Part shown: in pieces, positions 35,372 through 44,455 of the stretch
Layout: each line of letters opens with the position of its first letter
Position numbering within the stretch: position 1 is the stretch's first letter
Origin: DATJGR01 sp963812255
GTDB taxonomy: Bacteria; Pseudomonadota; Gammaproteobacteria; Pseudomonadales; Azotimanducaceae
Direction: 5' to 3'
Length of the DNA: 64,000 nucleotides
Assembly (NCBI GenBank): GCA_963812255.1
Contig: CAWEUM010000003.1
Coordinates: 806,001 to 870,000, forward strand
Program-made: the position numbers and the translations under genes
The notes under the pieces: model-generated
Seen by the model: the letters and a program-made list of their open reading frames with translations, nothing else
What the model was told of the DNA's origin: nothing
Database searches by the model: none

Positions 35372-36760
35372 ATGGCTGAATCCGCCCTGCCCGCTCACGC
35401 CTTCGAACCGGTCGCTGCCGAGCGCGTCCGGCACGAAATCTCGCGACCATCGTTGTCGTACTGGCAGGATGCCTGGCTCAGATTGAAGCGCAATTCGCGC
35501 GCACTGATGTCGCTGTACCTCATCGTGGTGCTGCTGCTGTTCACGGTACTCGGCCCATTCCTGTGGCGCGTCGATCCCGCCAGCCAGGACGTCGACCAGG
35601 TCAGTCAATCGCCGTGGGCCGATCGCACGGCTACCGTCGTCGCGCCTTATCAGTCCTGGCAGGGCGTCACGGCAGCGCCGACGGCGGGGTCAGCCACGCC
35701 GATTGCGCTTTCGCTCGCGCGACCCGCCGATACCCAGTCCGTGCGTCTGGTGTGGAGTCCCGATTCGCGCGCCGCCGGGTATCGCATCTACCGCAACATC
35801 TTCGAGCCAGGACCGACCCACGCCTTAGGACTACCGTTGGGCGAGGTATATGGCGCAGATCACGTCAGCTTCGAAGATCGACTCAATCTGGTGCCGGAGA
35901 CTTACTACTACACGGTGGTGCCGTTCAGCGCCGACGGAAAGGAACTGGCGCAGACCGCGCGGCTGACGGTGCATCCGGTCCGCGTGATTACCCCAGACAC
36001 TGCGATCGAGCGTGGCCTCGCGCCACCGAACGCGGACCTGACACCCGGCGATACGATACGGCTCGCACTGCACCCGATGGGCACCGACTATCTCGGCCGC
36101 GACATGCTTGCCCGCTTGATCTACGGAGCGCGCGTGTCTTTGTTCATCGGCATCGTTGCGCCGCTCTTCTACGTGCTGATCGGTATCCTGTACGGTGCCA
36201 CCGCCGGATTCCTCGGCGGTCGCATCGACCAACTGCTGATGCGATTCACCGATTTCGTCATCGCACTGCCGTTTCTGCTGTTCATGATCCTGTTCAAGAT
36301 CGCGTTCGGCATCGGACCCGGCGAGAGCGGCATCGTCCCGATGCTGGTGGCACTGGTGTTGCTCAGTTGGCCCGGTACCGCGCGGCTCGTGCGCGGTCAG
36401 ATCCTGCAGATCCGTGAGGAAGCCTATATCAACGCATCCCGATTGCTCGGCGCGCCGACGCGTTATCTGATCCTGCGGCACATGATTCCAAATACGCTCG
36501 GTGTGATCCTGGTGACACTGACATTCGCAGTGCCGGGTGCGATCTTCACCGAAGCGTTTCTGTCTTTCATCGGCATGGGTGTCGCGCCACCCACACCATC
36601 GTGGGGCAGTATGTGCAACGACGGCATCAAGACGATGCTGACGCATCCGCACGAGCTGATATTTCCGGCCGCGTTCATCTCCGTCACGGTGCTCGCGTTC
36701 AACCTGCTCGGCGACGGCCTGCGCGATGCGCTCGACGCTCGCATGAGATCGCGCGAATGA
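35372..36760 (+). CDS. oppC: Oligopeptide ABC transporter permease (OppC-like) with large periplasmic insertion
   Basis: A 462-residue permease, against about 300 for usual OppC. The N terminus has the standard OppC segment and helix 1 (about residues 45-65). The core permease resumes at about 233 with HPMGTDYLGRDMLARLIYGARVSL, then five helices and the EAA loop INASRLLGAPTRY. Between them, residues 72-232 are inserted; 108-203 look like a fibronectin type III domain (VRLVW..AAGYRIYRN, then YYYTVVPFSADG, LTVHP). The inserted part lies on the periplasmic side and could dock the substrate or OppA. The stop overlaps oppD by 4 bases (ATGA). Confidence 0.88.
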   Translation: MAESALPAHAFEPVAAERVRHEISRPSLSYWQDAWLRLKRNSRALMSLYLIVVLLLFTVLGPFLWRVDPASQDVDQVSQSPWADRTATVVAPYQSWQGVTAAPTAGSATPIALSLARPADTQSVRLVWSPDSRAAGYRIYRNIFEPGPTHALGLPLGEVYGADHVSFEDRLNLVPETYYYTVVPFSADGKELAQTARLTVHPVRVITPDTAIERGLAPPNADLTPGDTIRLALHPMGTDYLGRDMLARLIYGARVSLFIGIVAPLFYVLIGILYGATAGFLGGRIDQLLMRFTDFVIALPFLLFMILFKIAFGIGPGESGIVPMLVALVLLSWPGTARLVRGQILQIREEAYINASRLLGAPTRYLILRHMIPNTLGVILVTLTFAVPGAIFTEAFLSFIGMGVAPPTPSWGSMCNDGIKTMLTHPHELIFPAAFISVTVLAFNLLGDGLRDALDARMRSRE

Positions 36761-37791
36761 CCCAGCCGTTACTCGAGGTCGCGGATCTTCACGTGGAATT
36801 CGACACCTACGGCGGCACCGTGCACGCGGTGCGCGGCGTCAGCTTCAAGGTGGAGCCTGGAGAAACGCTGGCGATCGTCGGCGAATCGGGCTGCGGCAAG
36901 TCGGTGACAGTGCAGAGCATCATGGGCCTGATCCCGATGCCGCCCGGCCGCATCACTGCCGGCCGCGCACAACTGCGCGGCCAGGACATTCTGCGCAGCA
37001 AGCAGATCAACGGCGCCGACATTCGCGGCGACGAAGTCGGCATGATATTTCAGGATCCGATGACATCGTTGAATCCGACGATGACGATCGGCGATCAGAT
37101 CGCCGAGACCCTGATCGTGCACCGCAATTTCAGCAGCAAAAATGCAGCCAATCGCGCCGTCGAACTGTTGAGCGCTACGCGCATTCCGGATGCCGCCAAA
37201 CGCGCCCGGCAATATCCGTTCGAATTCTCCGGGGGCATGTTGCAACGCGCGATGATTGCTGTGGCGATCGCCTGCGAACCGGCGATTTTGATCGCGGACG
37301 AACCGACCACTGCATTGGACGTGACGATTCAGGCGCAGATTCTCGATCTGCTGAAGGACATCCAGCGCGAGCGGCACATGGCAATAGTACTCATCACGCA
37401 CGACCTCGGCGTCGTGGCGCGCATGGCAGACCGCGTCAACGTGATGTATGCCGGTGAAATCGTCGAGCGCGGCAGCGCGCAGGACATCTTCTATCGTTCG
37501 GCGCATCCGTACACGCTGGGCCTGCGCGACGCGATGCCGTCTAACAGTTCCGAGGTGTCGCACCGTCTGCAACCGATCGACGGCAGCCCGCCAGACCTGT
37601 TCGCGCCACCAGTCGGCTGCGGTTACTTCGCGCGCTGTCCGCATGCGATGCAGATCTGTCAGAGTGAACGACCGCCGTTGTTCGACGTCGGCGACGCTCA
37701 CGCATCGCGTTGTTGGCTGCAACACGCCGACGCGCATCGCGATATCGAGCGCATCTACATCGCACCGCGCACACAACCGACATCTGCATGA
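36757..37791 (+). CDS. oppD: Oligopeptide ABC transporter ATPase (OppD-like)
   Basis: A 344-residue ABC ATPase. Walker A is GESGCGKS, the Q-loop region is FQDPMTSLNP, the signature is FSGGMLQR, Walker B is LIADEPTTALD, and the switch is ITHD. The C-terminal extension YFARCPHAMQICQSE has the three-cysteine cluster usual in OppD/DppD. Start ATG 36757 lies in the oppC stop; a longer open frame upstream is antisense-free but not family-like. It pairs with OppF to power the transporter. Confidence 0.93.
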   Translation: MTQPLLEVADLHVEFDTYGGTVHAVRGVSFKVEPGETLAIVGESGCGKSVTVQSIMGLIPMPPGRITAGRAQLRGQDILRSKQINGADIRGDEVGMIFQDPMTSLNPTMTIGDQIAETLIVHRNFSSKNAANRAVELLSATRIPDAAKRARQYPFEFSGGMLQRAMIAVAIACEPAILIADEPTTALDVTIQAQILDLLKDIQRERHMAIVLITHDLGVVARMADRVNVMYAGEIVERGSAQDIFYRSAHPYTLGLRDAMPSNSSEVSHRLQPIDGSPPDLFAPPVGCGYFARCPHAMQICQSERPPLFDVGDAHASRCWLQHADAHRDIERIYIAPRTQPTSA

Positions 37792-38756
37792 GCATCCTCG
37801 TCACCGCAGACAAGCTGACCAAACACTTCGCGATTGGCGGTAGTCAAATCGTGCACGCGCTCGATGAAGTGACACTGTCGATCGCCGAGAAGGAGATCGT
37901 CGGACTCGTCGGCGAAAGCGGTTCAGGGAAATCGACATTCGGCAAAGCGCTGGTCGGTCTGCACGACAAAACGGGCGGTACCGTCACCTATCGTGATGAA
38001 CGCCTGCCGCAAATCTACACACCATCGGATTTTCAGCGCCACGCAAAACGCATGCAGATGATTTTCCAGGATCCGTATTCATCGCTGAATCCGCGGATGA
38101 CCGTCGGCGAAATCATCGGCGAAGGGCCTCGGCTGCACAGCCGTGATTCATCCGCACAGGTGCGCGAGCGGGTCGCCGACTGGTTGCGCCGCGTCGGTCT
38201 GGAGCCGGACCACATGTCGCGCTATCCACACGAGTTCTCCGGCGGACAACGGCAACGCATCGGTATTGCACGCGCGTTGATCATGCAGCCCGAGTTCGTC
38301 GTCTGCGACGAGCCGATCTCGGCGCTCGATGTCTCGGTGCAGGCACAGGTCGTGAATCTGCTCGACGAATTGAAGACGTCGATGGGGCTGACGCTCCTGT
38401 TTATCGCTCACGACCTATCGATGGTGCGCTACGTATCGGATCGCATGGCGGTGATGTATCTGGGTTCGCTGGTCGAGGTCGGTCCCTCCGACGGGGTGTT
38501 CTTCGAGCCGCAGCACCCCTATACGCAATTGCTGATCGGCTCGAATCCGGAACCGGATCCAATTGCCGAGAGGTCGCGAAACAGCAGTGAAATCATTGGT
38601 GAAATTCCCTCACCGGTAAACATTCCGCCGGGTTGCCGGTTCGCCAACCGGTGTCCGAAGGTGATGGATGTGTGTCGCGTGGCGCGGCCGGCATTGATTC
38701 CGCTGAAGGATGCGGACGCGCCGGAGCGGTTCGTCGCCTGTCATCTGTTCGACTGA
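37788..38756 (+). CDS. oppF: Oligopeptide ABC transporter ATPase (OppF-like)
   Basis: A 322-residue ABC ATPase with Walker A GESGSGKS, Q-loop FQDPYSSLNPRMTV, signature FSGGQRQR, Walker B VVCDEPISALD, and the switch His in IAHDLS. The C-terminal CRFANRCPKVMDVC cluster is the OppF oligopeptide domain. It starts at ATG 37788 in the oppD stop (4-base overlap). It is the last gene of the opp set and its 3' end overlaps the convergent kinase-like gene by 16 bases. Confidence 0.93.
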   Translation: MSILVTADKLTKHFAIGGSQIVHALDEVTLSIAEKEIVGLVGESGSGKSTFGKALVGLHDKTGGTVTYRDERLPQIYTPSDFQRHAKRMQMIFQDPYSSLNPRMTVGEIIGEGPRLHSRDSSAQVRERVADWLRRVGLEPDHMSRYPHEFSGGQRQRIGIARALIMQPEFVVCDEPISALDVSVQAQVVNLLDELKTSMGLTLLFIAHDLSMVRYVSDRMAVMYLGSLVEVGPSDGVFFEPQHPYTQLLIGSNPEPDPIAERSRNSSEIIGEIPSPVNIPPGCRFANRCPKVMDVCRVARPALIPLKDADAPERFVACHLFD

Positions 38757-39439
38757 GGCGCACGAGCGCGTTGCAGCACCGCGCCGAGTCTTCGTCGTAA
38801 AGTCCGAAATGCGCGCGCGTCGTACGCAGATAGCAGCGCCTCCAGATCCCCTTCGACGATGAACGGCGCATGCCGCAGCAACCGCGTGAGGTCGCGCTCC
38901 GCCGCGCGCGATCGCGTTGCCACATGGCGCGCTTTTTCGAAATCGATCAGCCAGCATCGATGCGGCGCGGCGACGTCGATGAGCACGTGCTTCGGATAAA
39001 CCGCGCCGTGCAGAATTCGGGCGTCGTGCAGACGCGCCAGCATTGCAGACACATCGCGCAGCACGGTGGCGCGATCCGATAGAGTCGCCGTCGCCAGCGC
39101 GTGTTCGAGATCCGCCGTGCCATCGATTTCCTCGAGCAGCAGCAGCGCGCGATCGTCCGATCCTTCCGTGTAGTGGATCACCTTCGGCACACCCACACCC
39201 AACGCACGCGCGCGATTGAGGAAGCGCACCTCGCGGCGCAACGTCGGTGTACGGCGAAACGCGTTCCACGGCGGCCGGCAGAAGAATGCCTGTTGACGCT
39301 TGATGAATATGCGCGCGTGCGCGGCGAACTCAGGCCATCGCGCTGCGTCAGCGACGCCGACGGCGCTGGTACCCGCGCCGCGATGGTTCGGTTCGTCCAG
39401 CAACCGCACGTTGCGATCCCAAAGCGATTCGAAGTTCAT
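38741..39439 (-). CDS. InaA/WaaP-like lipopolysaccharide kinase family protein
   Basis: A 232-residue protein with a small kinase-like fold of the Kdo/WaaP group (InaA-like). Visible parts are Lys48 (FIKRQ), Glu70, LLLEEIDGTADL, the HGAVYPKHVLID segment in place of the HRD loop (His144), and the metal-binding IDFEKAR (Asp166). The substitution of Asp in the HRD-like loop by Val-Tyr-Pro is typical of InaA members and may reduce activity. It probably phosphorylates a lipid-A or core sugar (family inference). Its 3' end overlaps oppF on the other strand. No clear ribosome site precedes ATG 39439. Confidence 0.7.
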   Translation of the reverse strand: MNFESLWDRNVRLLDEPNHRGAGTSAVGVADAARWPEFAAHARIFIKRQQAFFCRPPWNAFRRTPTLRREVRFLNRARALGVGVPKVIHYTEGSDDRALLLLEEIDGTADLEHALATATLSDRATVLRDVSAMLARLHDARILHGAVYPKHVLIDVAAPHRCWLIDFEKARHVATRSRAAERDLTRLLRHAPFIVEGDLEALLSAYDARAFRTLRRRLGAVLQRARAPQSNR

Positions 39440-39694
39440 GAACTGTCGCTGCGCGTGTCAACAGAACCGGACGATGATTTCCATCGAACGCCGGTCGGAG
39501 CACCCAGATTGCAACGGTACAAGCGCCAAACACCTCGACAGTCGACAATGCGACACAGCTCGCGGAACCAAACCGCTGCGGCGCGTCTCCAACTCCCGCT
39601 GAGCAAACGGGGGCTCTCCTTCACCGCAGTCGCGTGAACACGTGTCGGGAGTGGTTTGTCGCCCATCCTAGTTGTTGCATTGGGGAGATTCATC

Positions 39695-42600
39695 ATGCAG
39701 TTTCGCTTAACACAATCTGCCGCAGTCATTGCATTGGGCCTGTCCGCGTCTTTTGTCGCAACCGCCTGGGCCGAGGAAATCAAGCCGCCGGACAAGGCGC
39801 CGACCAAAGGCATCGAGGAAGTCATCGTCACTGCGGAACGCACCGAAGCCAGCGTGCAAGACGTGCCGATCGCGGTCACCGCGCTGAGCGGAAAGATGCT
39901 TCAGGACCGACAAATCCTGGGCACCTCCGACGTGCAGATGAACGCACCGAACGTCAGCTTCACACCAACGAATTTCGGCAGTTCCAGCCTGTCGATTCGC
40001 GGTATCGGCCGCCTCGTAACTGCCGGCTCCGGCGATGCCGGTGTTTCGATTCACATCAACGACGTCCCGTTCGCGACGAACCTGACCGCAATGGAATTCT
40101 ACGACATGCAGCGGGTGGAGATTCTGCGCGGACCGCAGGGCACCTTGTACGGCCGCAACGCAACCGGTGGCGTCATGAACATGATCACCAACAAGCCGAA
40201 TTTCGACGGCTTCTCCACCAATGTCGAAGCCGAGTATGGCAATTATCAGAACGAGCGCATCAAGGCCATGGTGAACATGCCGATCACCGACACGTTCGCG
40301 TTGCGATTTGCCGGCCAGGGCTTGAGCCGTGACGGATACACCGACAACAAGTACAAAGCGCCGGGCATCGACAACAACGTGGACGGCCGCGGCATGTACA
40401 GCTACCGGATTTCAGGTCTTTGGGACATCACGGACAATGCCAACGCCTGGTTTCTGTATTCGAAGTTCCACGAGGACGACAACAGGACGCGCATCACCAA
40501 CCAGGTCTGCGCCACCAACCCGCTGCCGACCTCCGGCTGCCAGACGGACAAGTTCGGCTTGCAGGGCGTAAACCAGGGCTCAACGACCGGTGGCATCTTC
40601 TTCGGTCTCGCCGGCGCGCTGCCACTGGGTGAAGCCACCGCACCGGGTCTGACACGGCCGAAGTTGGGATTACGCGATATGTGGACCGACTTCAATCCGA
40701 AGTACTACTACGACGAAAACATCATCTCGGGCGGCGTCAACTACGAATTCGACAAATTCACCGTCAGCCTGATCGGCGGCGTGCAGGATACGAACTTCCG
40801 CTCGTTACAGGACTACAACATGGACGTCGGCGCCGATCTAAATCCGACGGCTGCGAATCCCTCGGGTGTGTACCCCACGTCGTCGGTCGTCGGCGGCTTG
40901 CAGCATTCACCCTGCGGTACCGTCGAGGACGGTAACTTCGGCGCGATCGGTGGCTGCGTGTATTCCAATCCGATCGCCGCCGGCGGCACACGCGTGTACA
41001 GCTACGACCGGTCGGATTCGACCAGCAACTATTGGACCGCGGAACTGAAGGTGCAGTCACAGTTCGATGGCCCGTGGAATTTCCTGCTCGGCACGAACTA
41101 CTCGACGTCACGCAGTTCCGGAGACTATTTCGTGATCTCGAATTCGCTCGACGTCGTCACCGCGCAGGGTTCGCCATTGCTCGGCTTCCCGCCGCTGTAT
41201 CCGGGACAGTTCGACTCGACCGGACAGAATCCAGGGTACGAGACGCGCAGTTACGCAGGGTTCGGCGAGTTGTACTTCAAGCCTACCGAGACGGTTAAGC
41301 TGACGGCCGGGCTGCGCTACAACAACGACTATAAGGAAGTGCAGGATCGCGGACTGCTGTACAACTCGATCAATTGGAATGCGGCCTTGGGCGGCGCGCT
41401 TGGCCCCGATCCGGTCTACGCAAGAACCACCTTCACTCAATACATTACGACCGGCGTCCTCAATCCCTGCGCAGGATGTGCAGACGGTTCGGCACAACTC
41501 TTCCACTACTATGGAATCGACCCGGCCCTTGTCGCGAGCGCGGCCGCAACGCCTGGCATCGGGGGGATCGTTCAGCGCATCGGTGTCTCAGGGATGGTAC
41601 CGATTGTCCCGCAGGTCAACGAGGCGCGGAATCTGACCGGCAGCCCGCACTACAACACGTTCCACGAGTTCACCGGTCGGCTCGGCGTCGACTGGGCGGT
41701 GAACGATCAGAGCAGCCTGTATGCGTTCTACAGCCGCGGGTACAAACCAGGCGGCTTCAATCCGCCGATCAACCCGAGCTTCCAATCGACTACACCCTTC
41801 CTGTTCGACAGCGAACAGATCGATGCGTATGAGGTCGGCAGCAAGAATCTGCTGCTCGACGATCATCTGCAGCTCAATGTAGCGGTGTTCCACTACAACT
41901 ACGAAGGGCTGCAGATCGCGAGCATTCAGAACAACACCGCAGTGAACCAGAACGTCAACGCGAACATCACGGGCCTGGAGCTCGAGTCGTTCTGGAAACC
42001 GGAGCAGCTGGAGAATTTGTCGATCGACTTCACGTATTCGTATCTGCACACCGACATCAAGAATATCGAGCTGCTCGACACCGCGTCGCGTACACAAGGT
42101 GATCCGTCGTTGATACTGCTGAAGAACATCGACCCGGGTTCGAATACCGGCATCAACTATGTGGCACCGATTGCACAGTTGACACCGGCGCTCGTCGCGG
42201 ACGCTATAGCCAACGGCGCAGCAATCGGCCCGGCACAGGCGCCAGACGCGCAATATCCAAACGGCATCCCGGCGTACTTCAGCCGCGACTACCTGCTTGC
42301 CAACGGAGTGGCTGCCAACGATGGCGTGCTGACGAATCTAGGTGGCAACAAGCTGCCGAATGCGCCGCAGAACAAGATCAACATCGGCATCTCGTACGCG
42401 TTCGACTTCAGCTTCGGCACCATCACACCGCGCTATTCGTTCTACTGGCAGGACAGCTCTTACGCCCGCGAATACAACCGCAAAGGCGACAAGATCCCGT
42501 CGTGGACCCAGCAGAACGCGTCGATCAACATCGATTCGGCCGGCGGTGCATGGAGCGCCAAGCTGTGGATTCGCAACATCGCCGACAAGGACAACGTTAC

Positions 42601-42712
42601 GGGACACTACCTGACGTCGGATACGTCGGGACTTTTCCAGAACTACTTCCTGACCGAGCCGCGCGTCTACGGCGCAACGGTTTCGTATACCTTCAACGGA
42701 AATGGCGCGTAA
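39695..42712 (+). CDS. TonB-dependent outer-membrane receptor
   Basis: A 1,005-residue TonB-dependent receptor. ATG 39695 follows GGGGAGA; the longer frame from 39656 is not needed. The signal peptide ends after TAWA at about residue 26. A TonB box IEEVIVTAER is followed by the plug (about 50-180, with GPQGTLYGRNATGG) and a 22-strand barrel ending with aromatic TVSYTF before the terminal residues. It imports an unknown ligand through the outer membrane. It is only distantly like the tandem receptors at 44-54 kb, has its own terminator (42736-42761), and stands alone. Confidence 0.92.
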   Translation: MQFRLTQSAAVIALGLSASFVATAWAEEIKPPDKAPTKGIEEVIVTAERTEASVQDVPIAVTALSGKMLQDRQILGTSDVQMNAPNVSFTPTNFGSSSLSIRGIGRLVTAGSGDAGVSIHINDVPFATNLTAMEFYDMQRVEILRGPQGTLYGRNATGGVMNMITNKPNFDGFSTNVEAEYGNYQNERIKAMVNMPITDTFALRFAGQGLSRDGYTDNKYKAPGIDNNVDGRGMYSYRISGLWDITDNANAWFLYSKFHEDDNRTRITNQVCATNPLPTSGCQTDKFGLQGVNQGSTTGGIFFGLAGALPLGEATAPGLTRPKLGLRDMWTDFNPKYYYDENIISGGVNYEFDKFTVSLIGGVQDTNFRSLQDYNMDVGADLNPTAANPSGVYPTSSVVGGLQHSPCGTVEDGNFGAIGGCVYSNPIAAGGTRVYSYDRSDSTSNYWTAELKVQSQFDGPWNFLLGTNYSTSRSSGDYFVISNSLDVVTAQGSPLLGFPPLYPGQFDSTGQNPGYETRSYAGFGELYFKPTETVKLTAGLRYNNDYKEVQDRGLLYNSINWNAALGGALGPDPVYARTTFTQYITTGVLNPCAGCADGSAQLFHYYGIDPALVASAAATPGIGGIVQRIGVSGMVPIVPQVNEARNLTGSPHYNTFHEFTGRLGVDWAVNDQSSLYAFYSRGYKPGGFNPPINPSFQSTTPFLFDSEQIDAYEVGSKNLLLDDHLQLNVAVFHYNYEGLQIASIQNNTAVNQNVNANITGLELESFWKPEQLENLSIDFTYSYLHTDIKNIELLDTASRTQGDPSLILLKNIDPGSNTGINYVAPIAQLTPALVADAIANGAAIGPAQAPDAQYPNGIPAYFSRDYLLANGVAANDGVLTNLGGNKLPNAPQNKINIGISYAFDFSFGTITPRYSFYWQDSSYAREYNRKGDKIPSWTQQNASINIDSAGGAWSAKLWIRNIADKDNVTGHYLTSDTSGLFQNYFLTEPRVYGATVSYTFNGNGA

Positions 42713-42735
42713 CGACCGCGGCAACGCTGACATGA

Positions 42736-42761
42736 GGGGCGCTTCGTGCGCCCCTTTTTTT
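42736..42761 (+). terminator. Rho-independent terminator of the TonB receptor gene
   Basis: GGGGCGC (42736-42742), loop TTCGT, GCGCCCC (42748-42754) and seven T. It starts 23 bases after the stop. Confidence 0.9.
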
Positions 42762-42845
42762 ATCTCGCCGAAACAGCTCGCGAATGCGTGGTTGAATGCC
42801 TTCCTCACAGGACCGACCATGCAAGTGATCGACGGAGAATGACCG

Positions 42846-43508
42846 ATGCGCTCACGCCACGCCGATACGTTTAATCATGACGCCGACGCACCCGATTACG
42901 ACGACGACGTGTGCGATGAGGCGCACCCGATTCGAACCGGCTACGCCGAGTTGCTCGCGTGGGTCGCGCGCAGCGCGCAAATCGACAGCCGACACGACGT
43001 GCTGGAACTCGGCGCCGGCACCGGTAATCTGACCCGGCTGCTGCTGCCCGCTCGCCGCATCGTCGCGGTCGACGTGTCTCGCGCGATGCTCAACGTTGCA
43101 GCGAACAAGACCGCGAAGGCCGATTCATCGAATTGCATCGAATGGACCCGCGACGATCTGCTGGCCTACTTCGACAGCGACCCCGCGCAGTTCGACCGGA
43201 TCGTCTCGACCTATGCAATCCATCATCTGCAAGGCGACGAGAAGCGCGTGCTGTTCCAACGAATCCGCGCTGTTGCGAAGCCCGGCGCGCGAGTGGTGTT
43301 GGGTGATCTGATGTTCGAATCGGCGCAACATCGCATCGACGCACTGGCGCGCTACCAGCAAACGTGGCCGGATGTTGCCGAAGCGATCGAGCAAGAGTTC
43401 TTCTGGATGCTCGACGAGAGCGTCCAAGCATTGAAAGACTTGGGCTTCGAAGTGGCGAGGCGCCGCTTCAGCGACCTGTCGTGGGGAGTGGGGGCAACAC
43501 TAAGCTGA
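42846..43508 (+). CDS. Class I SAM-dependent methyltransferase
   Basis: A 220-residue methyltransferase with motif I VLELGAGTGNLT (about residues 52-63), acidic motif II IVAVDVSRAML, and the post-I FDRIVSTYAIHHL segment. It resembles YrrT/UbiE-type small-molecule methyltransferases. GGAG lies ten bases before ATG 42846. The 3' end overlaps the convergent NUDIX gene by 9 bases. The substrate is unknown. Confidence 0.83.
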   Translation: MRSRHADTFNHDADAPDYDDDVCDEAHPIRTGYAELLAWVARSAQIDSRHDVLELGAGTGNLTRLLLPARRIVAVDVSRAMLNVAANKTAKADSSNCIEWTRDDLLAYFDSDPAQFDRIVSTYAIHHLQGDEKRVLFQRIRAVAKPGARVVLGDLMFESAQHRIDALARYQQTWPDVAEAIEQEFFWMLDESVQALKDLGFEVARRRFSDLSWGVGATLS

Positions 43509-44063
43509 GATGCCACCGTCGCGCCGCAGCCACTTTTCCGCCATCCGCAGCATCGAAGGCTCGCGCGTTACGGCACCAATCTCTTCGATCTTCACCCAGC
43601 GCAGCGCGTGCGACTCGTTGCTGATGCGGAAGTTCTCACCGGCGGCGACGAGCGCAAACCGTGCATCGAAATGATGATGCGCAGGATCATCGCCGCGTGC
43701 CGGAATCAGGTGAATATCAATATCGAACAGATCGTCGCTGAACGGTACAACCATGAGGCCCGATTCCTCGTGCGCTTCACGACAGGCAACACGCAACACA
43801 TCACCATCGCCGTCGCTGTGACCACCCAGCTGTAGCCACCGATCGAGTTTGCGGTGATGTGTCAGCAACACGCGGTTGCGCTGCGAGTTGACGACCCACG
43901 CGGAACCCGTGACATGTCCGCTCCAACAGTCGCGCTGGAAGCAATTCGGCTCGCTGTTCGCGAACACCTCGAAGCGATCGACCGTCGCCGCCTCTTCGGG
44001 ATAGCGAGTTCGATAGTCAGCCAGCCGTTCGACGAGGCGTTTGATTACACCGTCACCGTTCAT
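43500..44063 (-). CDS. NUDIX hydrolase
   Basis: A 187-residue NUDIX-fold pyrophosphohydrolase. The box begins GGHSDGDGDVL and ends REAHEESGL (Arg95 to Leu103). The catalytic end is canonical, but the first Glu of the G-x5-E part is replaced (Gly87/Asp88). A 50-residue N-terminal helix region precedes the fold, as in some bacterial Nudix proteins acting on nucleotides. It is divergent from the monooxygenase gene (46-base gap). The substrate is unknown. Confidence 0.85.
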   Translation of the reverse strand: MNGDGVIKRLVERLADYRTRYPEEAATVDRFEVFANSEPNCFQRDCWSGHVTGSAWVVNSQRNRVLLTHHRKLDRWLQLGGHSDGDGDVLRVACREAHEESGLMVVPFSDDLFDIDIHLIPARGDDPAHHHFDARFALVAAGENFRISNESHALRWVKIEEIGAVTREPSMLRMAEKWLRRDGGISA

Positions 44064-44109
44064 CGGACTATCATGCCGAGATCACATCACCGACTCAAAA
44101 GGAAAGCCC

Positions 44110-44394
44110 ATGCTCGCAGTCATCGCAACTCTAAAAGTGGTCCCCGGCAAAGAAGCCGAATTCGAGCACGTCATGCTCGGTCTGGCAAAGGAAGTCCGCG
44201 CAAACGAACCCGGTAACAAGCTGTACACGCTGACGAAAACCGAGGGCGGCGAGTACCTGATGCTGGAACTCTACGAGTCGGATGAAGCGCTCGCGGCGCA
44301 CGGTCAGACGGCGCATTTCAAGGCGGCGGGACCGAAGTTCGCCGGCCTGATGGCGGGTCGGCCGGAGATCCAGCGCCTCACGGTCGTGGGTTGA
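44110..44394 (+). CDS. Antibiotic biosynthesis monooxygenase (ABM)/YgiN-like protein
   Basis: A 94-residue ferredoxin-like alpha-beta barrel protein of the ABM family (YgiN-type), usually quinone or small-aromatic monooxygenases working as dimers. Family features are VIATLKVVPGKEAEFE at the start and LYESDEALAAHGQTAHFK in the middle. ATG 44110 has AGGA upstream; a 23-codon longer frame is unlikely. Its 3' end is followed by a terminator shared with the receptor array. A degenerate copy of its last codons lies at 47825-47902. Confidence 0.85.
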   Translation: MLAVIATLKVVPGKEAEFEHVMLGLAKEVRANEPGNKLYTLTKTEGGEYLMLELYESDEALAAHGQTAHFKAAGPKFAGLMAGRPEIQRLTVVG

Positions 44395-44401
44395 CGTCCA
44401 A

Positions 44402-44430
44402 CAAAAAAGAAGGGGGGCATTGAGCCCCCC
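44402..44430 (-). terminator. Rho-independent terminator of receptor copy A
   Basis: GGGGGGC/GCCCCCC stem (44412-44418 and 44424-44430) with a 5-base loop. On the minus strand it is followed by a T-rich run (the A6 tract at 44402-44407). A near-identical copy lies at 47911-47938. Confidence 0.85.
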
Positions 44431-44455
44431 GTTCAAATCGACAATCAGAAAGTCG

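Noticed and set aside
36601..36756. Upstream extension of oppD
   Set aside because: It runs inside oppC in another frame; ATG 36757 in the oppC stop gives the normal OppD N terminus.
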